Shown: positions 1-8,398 of the stretch, one piece after another
Position numbering within the stretch: the first letter of the stretch is position 1
How the letters are laid out: each line of letters begins with the position of its first letter
The notes under the pieces: generated by a model
The model's database searches: none
What the model saw: the letters and a program-made list of their open reading frames with translations, nothing else
Told to the model about the DNA's origin: nothing
Position numbers and translations under genes: made by a program
Assembly: GCF_019857205.1 (NCBI RefSeq)
Contig: NZ_JAHWXO010000006.1
Span: 62,001-126,000 of the forward strand
Length of the DNA: 64,000 nucleotides
Direction: 5' to 3'
Origin: Qipengyuania pacifica
GTDB lineage: Bacteria; Pseudomonadota; Alphaproteobacteria; Sphingomonadales; Sphingomonadaceae

Positions 1-203
1 CCCTCGGGACCGCGGCTCTTGAAGATATCCTCGATATTGGGGCCGCGGCGACCATCGCCGCTGCCACCGCCACTACCGGGTGGCAGCCATGGATTGCGCG
101 GACCCTTCGGCTTGTCGCCGCCTTCAGAACCCGTCGGCTTGCCGCCGTCGCTGTCGCCGTCATCCCCGGAGCCTCCGCCCCAAGGGCTTTTCTTGCCCGC
201 CAT
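1..203 (-). CDS. hflK: FtsH protease modulator HflK, N-terminal fragment (runs off the window)
   Basis: Only the first 67 codons lie in the window; the gene continues past the left edge. The reverse strand reads MAGKKSPWGGGSGDDG, then a long Gly/Asp/Lys-rich low-complexity stretch and GPNIEDIFKSRGPEG, the typical soluble N-terminus of HflK ahead of its single membrane helix. HflK forms with HflC a membrane complex that surrounds and restrains the FtsH protease. The start is the ATG at 203, divergent from mrp with about 118 bases between the two starts, which must hold both promoters. The membrane segment and SPFH domain are not visible, so the call rests on the N-terminal signature and on the frequent mrp/hflK neighbourhood in alphaproteobacteria. 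Confidence 0.8.
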   Translation of the reverse strand, partial: MAGKKSPWGGGSGDDGDSDGGKPTGSEGGDKPKGPRNPWLPPGSGGGSGDGRRGPNIEDIFKSRGPE

Positions 204-321
204 TGCCAGGGAAACCCTGTGTCCGAACCCGTCAAAAATTCTCATGCGAACCCTTATAGGTGTGGTTCGGCGGAAAAACAGGGGTTGCCGCGCGCTTTTC
301 GATGCTACAGCAGCCTCGCCC

Positions 322-1284
322 ATGAGTTCGACCGACCCGAAATCGCTACTTGCCGCCGGCCTTGCCGAACACGTCACCACGCTTTCCGTCAAGGACGGCA
401 GGGCTATTGCCGTCGTCGACGCTGCCGGACTGAACGAGCATCAACGCGACGAAATCAAACGTTTGATTGACATCCGTTTGCTGGAGTATGACGACATTTC
501 CGACGTCCGCATCGTCATGACTGCGGAGCGCAAGCAGCGCCGCCTGATCGCCATCGGCAGCGGCAAGGGCGGCGTCGGCAAGTCGACCCTGACCGCCAAT
601 CTCGCCATCGCGCTGAAGAAAACGGGCCGGGCTGTCGGGCTCGTCGATGCCGATATCTACGGCCCGTCGCAGCCGGTGATCTTTGGGAATCAGGGCGAAA
701 AACCCATCGCGCGCGACAAGAAGCTCGTCCCGATCGAAAGTTCCTTCGGCGTTCCGATGCTGTCCATGGGCCATCTCGTGGAGCCGGGCCGCGCGCTTGC
801 ATGGCGCGGGCCGATGGCAGGCAATGCGCTCTCGCAGTTGATCGATGCCCATTGGGGCGATGTCGATACGCTGCTGGTCGATCTGCCCCCCGGCACCGGC
901 GACGTCCAGCTCACCATGCTCCAGCGCTACAAGCCCATGGGCGCCGTCCTCGTCTCGACGCCGCAGGACCTCGCCCTGATCGACGCGGCGCGGGCAGGCC
1001 AGTTGTTCGATCAGGCCGGCGTTCCGGTCATCGGGCTGGTGGAAAACATGGCCGGCTACGCCTGCCCGCACTGCGGCGAGGTTTCTGACCCTTTCGGTAA
1101 AGGCGGAGTGGAAACGGCGGCGGAACGGCTGGAACTGCCTTTTCTCGGGCGCATCCCACTCGACCTCGCCATTCGGCAGGGAAGCGATCGCGGTACACCG
1201 CCGGCCGCAGGCGATGATGCGCTCGCGAAGCCCTTTCACGATATCGCCGCCAAGGTCGACGAATGGATTGGCGCGAAAAGTTAA
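322..1284 (+). CDS. mrp: Iron-sulfur cluster carrier / scaffold ATPase, Mrp (ApbC/NBP35) family
   Basis: 320 aa. Mrp proteins bind and hand over Fe-S clusters in the cytosol and hydrolyse ATP. The N-terminal 90 residues form a MIP18-like (DUF59-type) region ending in DVRIVMTAERK; a deviant Walker A (GSGKGGVGKST) follows near residue 80, then the DADIYGPSQP and LLVDLPPGTGD motifs of the family and the cluster-binding CPHC near residue 250. An open frame extends upstream to about base 19, but it would run through the divergent hflK start and is low-complexity, so the ATG at 322 is chosen. The 3' end overlaps the next gene by 22 bases, suggesting co-translation with the molybdopterin oxidoreductase and hemH. 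Confidence 0.93.
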   Translation: MSSTDPKSLLAAGLAEHVTTLSVKDGRAIAVVDAAGLNEHQRDEIKRLIDIRLLEYDDISDVRIVMTAERKQRRLIAIGSGKGGVGKSTLTANLAIALKKTGRAVGLVDADIYGPSQPVIFGNQGEKPIARDKKLVPIESSFGVPMLSMGHLVEPGRALAWRGPMAGNALSQLIDAHWGDVDTLLVDLPPGTGDVQLTMLQRYKPMGAVLVSTPQDLALIDAARAGQLFDQAGVPVIGLVENMAGYACPHCGEVSDPFGKGGVETAAERLELPFLGRIPLDLAIRQGSDRGTPPAAGDDALAKPFHDIAAKVDEWIGAKS

Positions 1285-3560
1285 GTCAGCTCCCCGTGAC
1301 CCGGCGCGGCCTTATTGCAGGCGCAGCGGCGGGTGGCGGGCTTGCTGTCGCGTGGTGGCTATGGCCGCGTCACTATTCGAGCCCCCTAACGCCCGGACCG
1401 GACGAGCGCGAATTCGGCGGCTGGATCACCATCGGCCGCGATGGCGTGGTGACGGTAGCCGTTCCCCAATTGGAGATGGGGCAGGGGGTCACAACCCTGC
1501 TTGCGCAGGTCGTGGCCGTCGAGCTTGGCGCGGACTGGCGACAGATTGCCGTCGAGCCCGCGCCGCCTTCCGGCCTTTATGCGAATGTTCCTCTCGCTGC
1601 GAAATGGGCGCCGCTCTGGTCTAATCTGCCTAGTCTTGCCGATGATCCTGGCAGTCGGCTGGCGGAGAACTTCGCTCGCAGCAACGCCTTCATCGCCACG
1701 GCAGATGGCACTAGTTTGGCAGGATACGAGCCACCCCTGCGCGAAGCTGCCGCCACCGCACGGTCCCTGCTCGCCATGGCAGCGGCAGCGCGATGGAATG
1801 TCGACTGGGAGGAATGCGAAGTTGTTGGCGGCCTCGTTCGCCATGGCGAACAGCAATTTGCATTCGGCGATCTGGTGGTCGATGCAGCGCAATTCGATCC
1901 GCCCGAACCGCCCCCGGTGAAGGTCGAACGCGCCGCCGAAGATCCCTCGCCTGCCGAAGCCGAACTTGCCCCGGCTTTCCCCCGCCTCGACCTTCCTGCA
2001 AAGGTCGATGGCAGTTTCCTTTTCGCAGGCGACATCCGGTTGCCGGGAATGGTCTATGCATCGATCAGGCATGGCCCTCTCGGTGCATCGCACCTGCTGC
2101 GGTTCGACACCGAGGCGGTTACCGGCATGTCGGGTATCGTCGCCGTGGTGAAGTCGCAGAAATACCTCGCAGTAGCAGCCGAGAGCTGGTGGATCGCCGA
2201 GCAGGCGTTACGCAAAATCCGGCCCGTCTTCGGCGGGGATGGCGCTGTAGAAAGCGACGCCGCGATGGAAGCGCTGGAGGCCGCGCATGGTGCCGTCGAT
2301 GCACAGCGTACCATCAATGTGGGCGACGCCGACGATCTGCTGGCTCGTCCCGATTATGCGGAAACCTACACGGTCGCTCCGGCAGTGCATGCTGCCATCG
2401 AGACGGCCAGCGCCACCGCGCGTTTCGACGGCAACACGCTCGAATTATGGATTGCCGCACAGGCACCGGAAATGACGCGCCGGGCGGCGGGAAAGGCGAT
2501 CGGACTGTCACCGCAAGATGTCGTTCTCTATCCCACGGCGGCGGGGGGAAGCTTCGATGCCCGCCTCGAGAGGCGGCATGCCATCGAAGTCGCGCAGATC
2601 GCCAAAGAGGTTGGCCGACCAGTGCAACTGACATGGCCTCGCGTGCAGGAGTTTCAGTCGGTGCCGGTCCGCACCCCGGTCAGTGCGCGCATGGAGGCCG
2701 CATTCGTGCCTGCCAGCGGTGGGCGCATAGCCGCATGGCGCGCACGCCTTGCCATGCCCGCCACCGCTCGCGAATTCGGCAGACGGCTGTTCGACAACAA
2801 GACCGCCGAAGCTGCAATGAAACACTCCGAGGGGGAAGCTGACGTGCTGGCCTGTGAAGGCGCCGTTCCGCCCTATGCGATCGATAACGTGGCCATCGAT
2901 CATCTGCCCGTTTCATTGCCGTTTCCAACGGGGCGGCTGCGCGGCAATGCGCCGGCCTACACGGCGTTCTTTACCGAATGCTTTATCGATGAACTGGCAG
3001 AACGCGCAGGGCGCGATCCATTCCTTTATCGCATGGAGATGCTGGGCCGCATGCCGCGCATGGCCGATTGCCTGCGCCGGGCAACCCGGCTTGCCGGGTG
3101 GGACGGCGGCAGGCGCGGCACCGGTCAGGGGCTGGCCATGGTCCGGATGGGCTCTCCCGACAGCGGCGGGCGTATTGCCTGCGTGGCGCAGGCTGCATTG
3201 GGCGAGGGCGGGGTCCGTGTCACGAAACTGCATGCGGCCGTCGATATCGGACGGATCGTCAATCATGACATCGCCCGGCAGCAGATCGAAGGCGGATTGA
3301 TTTTCGGGTTATCCTTCGCGACCGGGTCCAGCATCGCGTATGAAGACGGTAAACCTGTGCCCAACCGTCTGTCGGGACTGTCGCTTCCGACGCTGGCGGA
3401 TTGTCCGGACATCGTAGTCGAGTTCATTACGAGCGATGCACCGTCGTTCGATCCTGGTGAACTCGGCGTGGCGGTTGCCCCGCCTGCAATTGCGAATGCC
3501 CTTTACTCTGCGACCGGAGTCCGCTTTCGCCGTCTGCCACTGCTTTCGGAGGGCATATGA
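1263..3560 (+). CDS. Molybdopterin-binding oxidoreductase large subunit, xanthine dehydrogenase / isoquinoline 1-oxidoreductase beta family
   Basis: 765 aa. Family members hydroxylate N-heterocycles or oxidise aldehydes using a molybdenum-cytosine-dinucleotide-type cofactor. A twin-arginine leader (TRRGLIAGAAAGG, residues 13-25, then a hydrophobic stretch) predicts Tat export to the periplasm. Later blocks resemble IorB: VAVPQLEMGQGVTTLLAQ near residue 67, LDLPAKVDGSFLFAGDIRLPGM near 240, and a C-terminal FDPGELGVAVAPPAIANAL whose Glu fits the conserved active-site GE. The usual partner, a small [2Fe-2S] IorA-like subunit, is not next to it, so the electron-transfer partner is unknown. It overlaps mrp by 22 bases and hemH by 4, so it appears embedded in a transcription unit with them. 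Substrate cannot be predicted. Confidence 0.85.
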   Translation: MDWREKLSQLPVTRRGLIAGAAAGGGLAVAWWLWPRHYSSPLTPGPDEREFGGWITIGRDGVVTVAVPQLEMGQGVTTLLAQVVAVELGADWRQIAVEPAPPSGLYANVPLAAKWAPLWSNLPSLADDPGSRLAENFARSNAFIATADGTSLAGYEPPLREAAATARSLLAMAAAARWNVDWEECEVVGGLVRHGEQQFAFGDLVVDAAQFDPPEPPPVKVERAAEDPSPAEAELAPAFPRLDLPAKVDGSFLFAGDIRLPGMVYASIRHGPLGASHLLRFDTEAVTGMSGIVAVVKSQKYLAVAAESWWIAEQALRKIRPVFGGDGAVESDAAMEALEAAHGAVDAQRTINVGDADDLLARPDYAETYTVAPAVHAAIETASATARFDGNTLELWIAAQAPEMTRRAAGKAIGLSPQDVVLYPTAAGGSFDARLERRHAIEVAQIAKEVGRPVQLTWPRVQEFQSVPVRTPVSARMEAAFVPASGGRIAAWRARLAMPATAREFGRRLFDNKTAEAAMKHSEGEADVLACEGAVPPYAIDNVAIDHLPVSLPFPTGRLRGNAPAYTAFFTECFIDELAERAGRDPFLYRMEMLGRMPRMADCLRRATRLAGWDGGRRGTGQGLAMVRMGSPDSGGRIACVAQAALGEGGVRVTKLHAAVDIGRIVNHDIARQQIEGGLIFGLSFATGSSIAYEDGKPVPNRLSGLSLPTLADCPDIVVEFITSDAPSFDPGELGVAVAPPAIANALYSATGVRFRRLPLLSEGI

Positions 3561-4585
3561 CCTGGCGTGATCAACAGCTTCCAGCCGACCATCCGCAGGT
3601 AAAATCCGGGGCGATCGGCGTTCTTCTCGTCAATCTTGGTACGCCGGATGCGGCAGAGCCTGGGGCGGTCAAACGCTATCTCGCGGAGTTCCTTTCCGAC
3701 AGAAGGGTGGTGGAGATACCGCCCATTGCCTGGCAGCCCATTCTGCGCGGCATCATCCTCAATACACGGCCCAAGAAAAGTGCGCACGCGTACCGCCAGG
3801 TCTGGACCGACGCTGGGTCACCATTGGCGGTCATTACGCGTCAGCAGGCCGAGGCTATGCAAGCAAGGTTGGGGGATGAAGCGCACGTCGACTGGGCCAT
3901 GCGGTATGGATCACCCTCCATTCCGGACCGTTTGCAGGCTCTCAAGAATTCCGGTTGCGAGCGAATTCTGCTCGCGCCGCTTTACCCGCAATATTCCGGG
4001 GCAACGACAGCCACTGTTGTGGACAAGGCTGCGGATTGCCTGCGGACAATGCGTTGGCAACCAGCGCTGCGCACTCTGCCACCCTATCACGACGATCCCG
4101 CCTATATCGATGCGCTGGCATCCGACTTGGCGAAGCAGCTCGATGCGCTCGATTTCGAGCCGGAAGTGCTCCTGCTGAGCTTCCACGGCATGCCCGAACG
4201 CACACTGCATCTTGGCGACCCGTATCATTGCCATTGCCAGAAGACGTCGCGCCTCCTGCAGGAGAAGCTGCACAGGCCGGGCCTTAATTTCCGAACCACG
4301 TTCCAATCGCGTTTCGGCCGCGCGAAATGGCTCGAACCCGCAACGGATACGGTGCTGGCGGAAGAGGCAAAGGCAGGAACGAAGCGGCTGGCCATCGCTG
4401 CACCGGGATTTTCTGCCGATTGCCTGGAAACGCTGGAAGAACTGGCAATCCAGGGGCGCGAGCAATTTACCGAGGCCGGCGGCGAGCAGTTTGCTGCCCT
4501 ATCGTGCCTGAACGCATCCGATCCCGGACTCGCCATGCTGGAGACGCTTTTGCGACGCGAATTGTCGGGGTGGATTAGCGCCTAG
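3557..4585 (+). CDS. hemH: Ferrochelatase
   Basis: 342 aa, a usual length for bacterial ferrochelatase. It inserts Fe2+ into protoporphyrin IX, the last step of protoheme synthesis, at the inner face of the membrane. Visible signatures are VLLVNLGTPD at the N-terminus, the metal/porphyrin-binding SFHGMPE with His210, DPYHCHCQKT, TFQSRFGRAKWLEP and the acidic PGFSADCLETLEE that contains the second catalytic region. The start ATG overlaps the upstream stop (ATGA) and is preceded by GGAGGGC. Directly downstream lies a heme enzyme, a cytochrome P450, separated by 38 bases containing a palindrome, so the P450 probably has its own control. Confidence 0.95.
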   Translation: MTWRDQQLPADHPQVKSGAIGVLLVNLGTPDAAEPGAVKRYLAEFLSDRRVVEIPPIAWQPILRGIILNTRPKKSAHAYRQVWTDAGSPLAVITRQQAEAMQARLGDEAHVDWAMRYGSPSIPDRLQALKNSGCERILLAPLYPQYSGATTATVVDKAADCLRTMRWQPALRTLPPYHDDPAYIDALASDLAKQLDALDFEPEVLLLSFHGMPERTLHLGDPYHCHCQKTSRLLQEKLHRPGLNFRTTFQSRFGRAKWLEPATDTVLAEEAKAGTKRLAIAAPGFSADCLETLEELAIQGREQFTEAGGEQFAALSCLNASDPGLAMLETLLRRELSGWISA

Positions 4586-4590
4586 GAATT

Positions 4591-4608
4591 ACTTACACTA
4601 AGGTAAGT
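4591..4608. promoter_or_regulatory. Inverted repeat upstream of the P450, candidate repressor operator
   Basis: A perfect inverted repeat, ACTTAC-N6-GTAAGT, fills most of the 38-base gap between hemH and the P450 gene, with the ribosome-binding site AGGAG just behind it. The arms and 18-bp size resemble operators of TetR-like dimers (TTAC...GTAA cores). No regulator gene is adjacent, so the binding protein is unknown and the assignment is inference. Confidence 0.45.
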
Positions 4609-4623
4609 TGTCAGGAGCTACCT

Positions 4624-6024
4624 ATGGCTACGCTTGCCGCTCATCAATCCATCGACGCTGCACCCGCGCATTGGACGCAGGGCAATCCGGATGAGGATAC
4701 GCTTGCCCACATCCCGGGCGAAAAAGGCTGGCCGCTCGTCGGCAATACCTTCAAAATGCTCGCGGATCCCCATGGCATGGCCAAGGCGATGGTCGCCAAA
4801 TATGGCCGGGTCTACAAGAACAAGGCCTTTGGCGGCTGGAACGTGGCGTTGATCGGGGCGGACGCCAATGAGCTGGTCCTGTTCGACCGCGAAAAGCTGT
4901 TTTCTTCCGAACAGGGGTGGGGCCCCATATTGGATCGGCTGTTCCCTCGTGGGTTGATGCTGATGGATTTCGATCACCACCGGGCCGACCGCCGCGCGCT
5001 GTCGATCGCATTCAAGCCGGGACCGATGCGCCACTATGCCGATGCACTCAATCGGGGGATCGGCCGGCAGGTCGAAAAATGGGGCGCGGGAGATATGCGC
5101 TTCTATCCCGCGATCAAGGAACTGACGTTGGATCTTGCGGCAGACAGTTTCATCGGCATTTCCTGGGGCCCGGAAGCAGACCGGATCAACCGGGCCTTTG
5201 TCGACATGGTGCAAGCCAGCGTGGCGCCCGTACGCAAACCGCTTCCCTTCACGCAGATGAAAAAAGGGGTCGATGGACGGGCGTTCCTCGTCGACTATTT
5301 CACGCAGGAAACGCATCGCCGCCGGGCCGAGGGCGGGGGGCAGGATATGTTCAGCCAGTTCGCCACGGCCGAGTATGACGACGGTAGCCTGATGCCTGTC
5401 GACGAAGTGGTCGATCACATGAATTTTCTGATGATGGCCGCGCACGACACGATCACGTCGAGCGCGACATCGCTATTGTGGCTGCTCGCCAAGAACCCCG
5501 AATGGCAGGAAAAGCTGCGGCAGGAAGTGGAGGCCGTCACCGGTGGTACGGGCACTGACGGGAGACCGCGCGACCTTGCTTACGAGGATCTGGGCAAGCT
5601 GGAACTTACCGAAATGGCGTTCAAGGAAGCTTTGCGCTTCGTTCCCCCGGTGCCGTCAATGCCGCGCCGTGCCTTGCGAGAATTCGAGTATGGCGGTTAC
5701 CGAATTCCTGCCGGGACGCCCGTCGGCATCAATATCCACTGGACGCACCATAGCGAAGAGTACTGGGACGAACCCGAAAAGTTCGATCCGCTTCGCTTTA
5801 CGCCGGATCAGGTAAAGGCGCGGCACAAGTATGCCTGGGTACCGTTTGGTGGCGGCGCGCATATGTGCCTTGGCCTCCACTTCGCCTACATGCAGGTGAA
5901 GATATTGATGGCGCAGCTGCTGCCGCGTTACCGGGTGGAACTGGCCGATGGCGATCCGGAATGGCAGGCCTGGCCAATCCCGAAGCCGAAAGATGGATTG
6001 AAGATCAAGCTGACAGCGCTCTGA
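4624..6024 (+). CDS. Cytochrome P450
   Basis: 466 aa, soluble, no membrane anchor. All P450 landmarks are present: the I-helix acid/alcohol pair in MMAAHDTITSSATS (residue ~275), the ExxR in KEALRFVPP, a PERF-like EKFDPLRF, and the heme loop FGGGAHMCLG with Cys415 as thiolate ligand. The opening IPGEKGWPLVGNTFKML, where a chain-like oxidase is usual, resembles the CYP120/CYP26/CYP51-like branch more than the alkane-hydroxylating CYP153 group, but family assignment needs a tree. No ferredoxin or reductase gene is adjacent. RBS AGGAG lies 6-10 bases before ATG. It sits behind hemH and an operator-like palindrome, and its stop abuts the stop of the convergent DUF1674 gene with no gap. Confidence 0.9.
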   Translation: MATLAAHQSIDAAPAHWTQGNPDEDTLAHIPGEKGWPLVGNTFKMLADPHGMAKAMVAKYGRVYKNKAFGGWNVALIGADANELVLFDREKLFSSEQGWGPILDRLFPRGLMLMDFDHHRADRRALSIAFKPGPMRHYADALNRGIGRQVEKWGAGDMRFYPAIKELTLDLAADSFIGISWGPEADRINRAFVDMVQASVAPVRKPLPFTQMKKGVDGRAFLVDYFTQETHRRRAEGGGQDMFSQFATAEYDDGSLMPVDEVVDHMNFLMMAAHDTITSSATSLLWLLAKNPEWQEKLRQEVEAVTGGTGTDGRPRDLAYEDLGKLELTEMAFKEALRFVPPVPSMPRRALREFEYGGYRIPAGTPVGINIHWTHHSEEYWDEPEKFDPLRFTPDQVKARHKYAWVPFGGGAHMCLGLHFAYMQVKILMAQLLPRYRVELADGDPEWQAWPIPKPKDGLKIKLTAL

Positions 6025-6183
6025 TCAGAAATCGATTGCGATGCCATCCTTGACCCAGTCGCCGTAGCGGGTCGGACTCAGTTCTTCCTCGTCTGTCCCC
6101 TTTTTCGGTTCGGGCGGGGGATCGTTGGTCCAGTGCGCGGGCTTTTCGAAACCCTGCGGACGCTTGCTCTCTTGCTTCGTCAT
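6025..6183 (-). CDS. DUF1674 / SDHAF4-like succinate dehydrogenase assembly factor
   Basis: 52 aa. The C-terminal block SPTRYGDWVKDGIAIDF is the diagnostic end of the DUF1674 family, whose mitochondrial member SDHAF4 binds flavinylated succinate dehydrogenase subunit A and promotes assembly with subunit B. The rest is a proline- and charge-rich, probably disordered tail (PPPEPKKGTDEEEL), normal for the family. The start is the ATG at 6183; a longer in-frame start at 6240 would cover the rsmB start region and add residues unlike the family. It converges with the P450 and diverges from rsmB. Bacterial function is inferred from the eukaryotic homologue. Confidence 0.8.
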   Translation of the reverse strand: MTKQESKRPQGFEKPAHWTNDPPPEPKKGTDEEELSPTRYGDWVKDGIAIDF

Positions 6184-6239
6184 GTCCTCTAGATGATGGT
6201 GCTGGCGGCATTGCGCAAGTCCGCGTAAGGGCGCGGCCA

Positions 6240-7472
6240 ATGGCTGAACTCCAAGGTATCCATGCTCGCCGCGCTGCGCTGCGCCTGCTCGATGCAGTCC
6301 TACGCCGCGGTGAAACGCTCGACGTCGCCTTCAACGGCGCGACCAAGGACGTGCGCAAGTTCGAAGACAAGGCTCTCGCCCGCGCGATTGCCGCCGAGGT
6401 CCTGCGCTGGATGGTCGATCTCGACGGGCTGATCGACAGCGCCACGAAAAAGCCTCTGCCCAACGATGCCAAGGTGCGGATGGTTCTGCGCATGATGCTC
6501 GCTCAATGGCTTCGGCTACAGACGCCGCCGCACGCCGTTGTGGCGACGGGGCTGGATTTGCTGGCCGGCGGTCCAAGGCGGCTTGCGCACGGGGTTTTCT
6601 CTACGCTCACCAAACGCGAGGTCGCTTTGCCGCCCGCCCCGACCTTGCCCGAAGAGGTCGCTACCCGGTGGGGCGATCGTGCCGCGTCCATCGCAGCCGG
6701 ACTTGCCGATCCACCCCCACTCGATCTGACCTTGCGCGATCCGGCAGAGACGGAGCACTGGCAGGTCCAGCTATCTGCAGACAGCCTGATGCCGGGTCAC
6801 TTGCGGCTGGCGCGCGGCGACAACATCGAAAAACTGCCAGGCTTTGCCGAAGGTGCCTGGTGGGTACAGGACATCGCCGCGTCTCTCCCAGCAAGGCTGC
6901 TTGGAGATGGAGAAGGCCGCCACGTGCTCGACCTGTGTGCAGCACCGGGCGGCAAGACTTTGCAACTGGCGGCGCAGAGCTGGAAGGTCACCGCGCTCGA
7001 TATATCCAAGCGGCGCCTCGAACTGCTCAAATCCAATCTGAAACGCACCGGGCTTGCGGCCAGCACCGTGCGCGCGGATGCGCTGACATGGGAGCCGAAA
7101 CATCAGTTCGACGCGATTCTGCTGGACGCACCGTGTACAGCCACCGGCACCGCGCGGCGCCATCCAGACGTGCTGCATCGTATCGGCGCTCGGCAGATAG
7201 AGGAAATGGCAGAACTGCAGGCGGCCCTGCTAGACCGGGCAAAGGGATGGCATAAGCCGGGTGGCATATTCGTCTATGCAACCTGTTCGCTGGAGCGCGA
7301 AGAAGGCGAAGATCAGACGAGCGCCGTCGATCTTGCGCCGCTGCCGATCGGCTCGCAGAACCTTCCGGCTGGTCTCGAACCGACCGCCGAAGGCTGGTTG
7401 CGCACCGATCCGGGCATGCTTGGGGAAGTTGGTGGCCTCGACGGATTTTTCATCGCGCGCTGGGCTACATAG
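6240..7472 (+). CDS. rsmB: RsmB-type 16S rRNA (cytosine-5) methyltransferase, RsmB/NOP family
   Basis: 410 aa. The N-terminal ~130 residues form a NusB-like RNA-binding domain (ARRAALRLLDAVLRRGETLD), followed by a class I SAM-dependent methyltransferase. Motif I is VLDLCAAPGGKTLQLA, motif IV contains LLDAPCTATGTARRHPD and motif VI YATCSLEREEGE; the two cysteines in DAPC and TCS are the catalytic pair of the m5C family. The family methylates C967 of 16S rRNA in E. coli; other RsmB/NOP paralogues share these motifs, so target specificity is inferred. It diverges from the DUF1674 gene by 56 bases. Confidence 0.85.
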   Translation: MAELQGIHARRAALRLLDAVLRRGETLDVAFNGATKDVRKFEDKALARAIAAEVLRWMVDLDGLIDSATKKPLPNDAKVRMVLRMMLAQWLRLQTPPHAVVATGLDLLAGGPRRLAHGVFSTLTKREVALPPAPTLPEEVATRWGDRAASIAAGLADPPPLDLTLRDPAETEHWQVQLSADSLMPGHLRLARGDNIEKLPGFAEGAWWVQDIAASLPARLLGDGEGRHVLDLCAAPGGKTLQLAAQSWKVTALDISKRRLELLKSNLKRTGLAASTVRADALTWEPKHQFDAILLDAPCTATGTARRHPDVLHRIGARQIEEMAELQAALLDRAKGWHKPGGIFVYATCSLEREEGEDQTSAVDLAPLPIGSQNLPAGLEPTAEGWLRTDPGMLGEVGGLDGFFIARWAT

Positions 7473-7506
7473 CTCTTCACAATTTTGCCGGTCGGGCAAG
7501 GCCTAG

Positions 7507-7560
7507 AAAAAACGCCCCGCCCGAAGGCGAGGCGCTAAAGGTAAAAGGGCTGTTACGCCC
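7507..7560 (-). ncRNA. 3' part of a putative small RNA: two hairpins and a canonical intrinsic terminator on the minus strand
   Basis: Read on the minus strand, GGGC-GTAACA-GCCC (7560-7547) is followed by a U/A-rich linker and a stem CGCCTCGCC / GGCGGGGCG closed by the very stable C(UUCG)G tetraloop (7534-7513), then six Ts. One pair is a U-G wobble that works only on the minus strand; on the plus strand it would be an A-C mismatch, and no T-run follows there. No minus-strand coding gene lies upstream within the 180-base gap, so this is best read as the end of a small RNA whose 5' end lies somewhere between about 7570 and 7650. The 5' end and function are unknown. Confidence 0.55.
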
Positions 7561-7651
7561 TCCGGGTCGCACGTCGATTTGCCCACGCGCGGAGAAGAGT
7601 CGCAAGCTGAATTAATTTAGGGTTGATTGCGTATCTGTTTGCGCCAAACTG

Positions 7652-8398
7652 ATGAGCGGACCGCATTCCGGTCGAGAGGTTTTCCGTGCCGCCCGCTCAC
7701 CTGCTTCCCGGTCGTTCAAATTTTCAAGGTTCCCTTGCATCGTGAGGGATGCAGGCAGTTCGGAACCGGGCAATTGCCGCACTTCGGATCCCTGCAAGGT
7801 GCTGATTGTCGATGATCACCCGATAGCCCAGGGCGGGTTGCGTTCCGTCTTTGCCACGAGCGATCGCTATCGAATTGTCGGCGTGCTCGACAATGGGGCT
7901 CCAGTAAGCGCCTTCGTTCGCTCGCAGGAAGTCGATCTGGTGGTGCTGGACATGAATATGCCTGGCCTGCGCGGCATAAACGTATTGGCGGAAATCGTCG
8001 GTTCCAATGACATGACCGTGATTATCCTGACCGGCGAAACGCAGTTCACGGAGATCGAGTACGCGCTTAAGCTGGGCGCTCGAGGTGCCGTCAGTAAAAG
8101 CGAGCCTGCGACGGAAATTCTACGCGCGTGCGATGCTGCCCTCGATGGTGAAGTCTATCTGTCACCAATGATGCGGAGGGGGCTGGCGTCGGTGCAGGCT
8201 CCCGAAATCGCTTTGTCTCCGCGCCAGATGGCGATCCTTCATTATCTGGCTCAGGGGGAAACGAATAAAGAGATTTCCTACCGCCTGTCGATCGCGCAGC
8301 CGACAGTCTCTTTCCACATTGCCGAACTGCGCCGGAAGCTCGATGTGCCTAGCAACCGCAAGATCGTTGACCGGGCGCAGGAGCTAAAGCTGCTGTGA
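7652..8398 (+). CDS. Response regulator, REC plus LuxR-type helix-turn-helix (NarL/FixJ type)
   Basis: 248 aa. The receiver domain begins at CKVLIVDDHP, with the acidic pair in VDD, the phospho-acceptor Asp100 in LVVLDMNMPG and the Lys of AVSKSE. The C-terminal output domain (LSPRQMAILHYLAQGETNKEISYRLSI..TVSFHIAELRRKL) is a GerE/LuxR DNA-binding helix-turn-helix. The first ~48 residues lie outside the domain and are not conserved-looking; a GTG at 7742 is an alternative start, and neither has a strong ribosome-binding site. The 3' end overlaps the convergent histidine kinase gene by 15 bases; the two are the obvious cognate pair although encoded on opposite strands. Confidence 0.85.
   Translation: MSGPHSGREVFRAARSPASRSFKFSRFPCIVRDAGSSEPGNCRTSDPCKVLIVDDHPIAQGGLRSVFATSDRYRIVGVLDNGAPVSAFVRSQEVDLVVLDMNMPGLRGINVLAEIVGSNDMTVIILTGETQFTEIEYALKLGARGAVSKSEPATEILRACDAALDGEVYLSPMMRRGLASVQAPEIALSPRQMAILHYLAQGETNKEISYRLSIAQPTVSFHIAELRRKLDVPSNRKIVDRAQELKLL

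Noticed and set aside
19-321. In-frame upstream extension of mrp
   Set aside because: It runs through the hflK start on the other strand and is low-complexity; the ATG at 322 gives the family N-terminus.
4624-6024. P450 as an alkane-hydroxylating CYP153
   Set aside because: The N-terminal region and I-helix resemble the CYP120/CYP26 side more than CYP153; without a tree I do not assign a CYP family.
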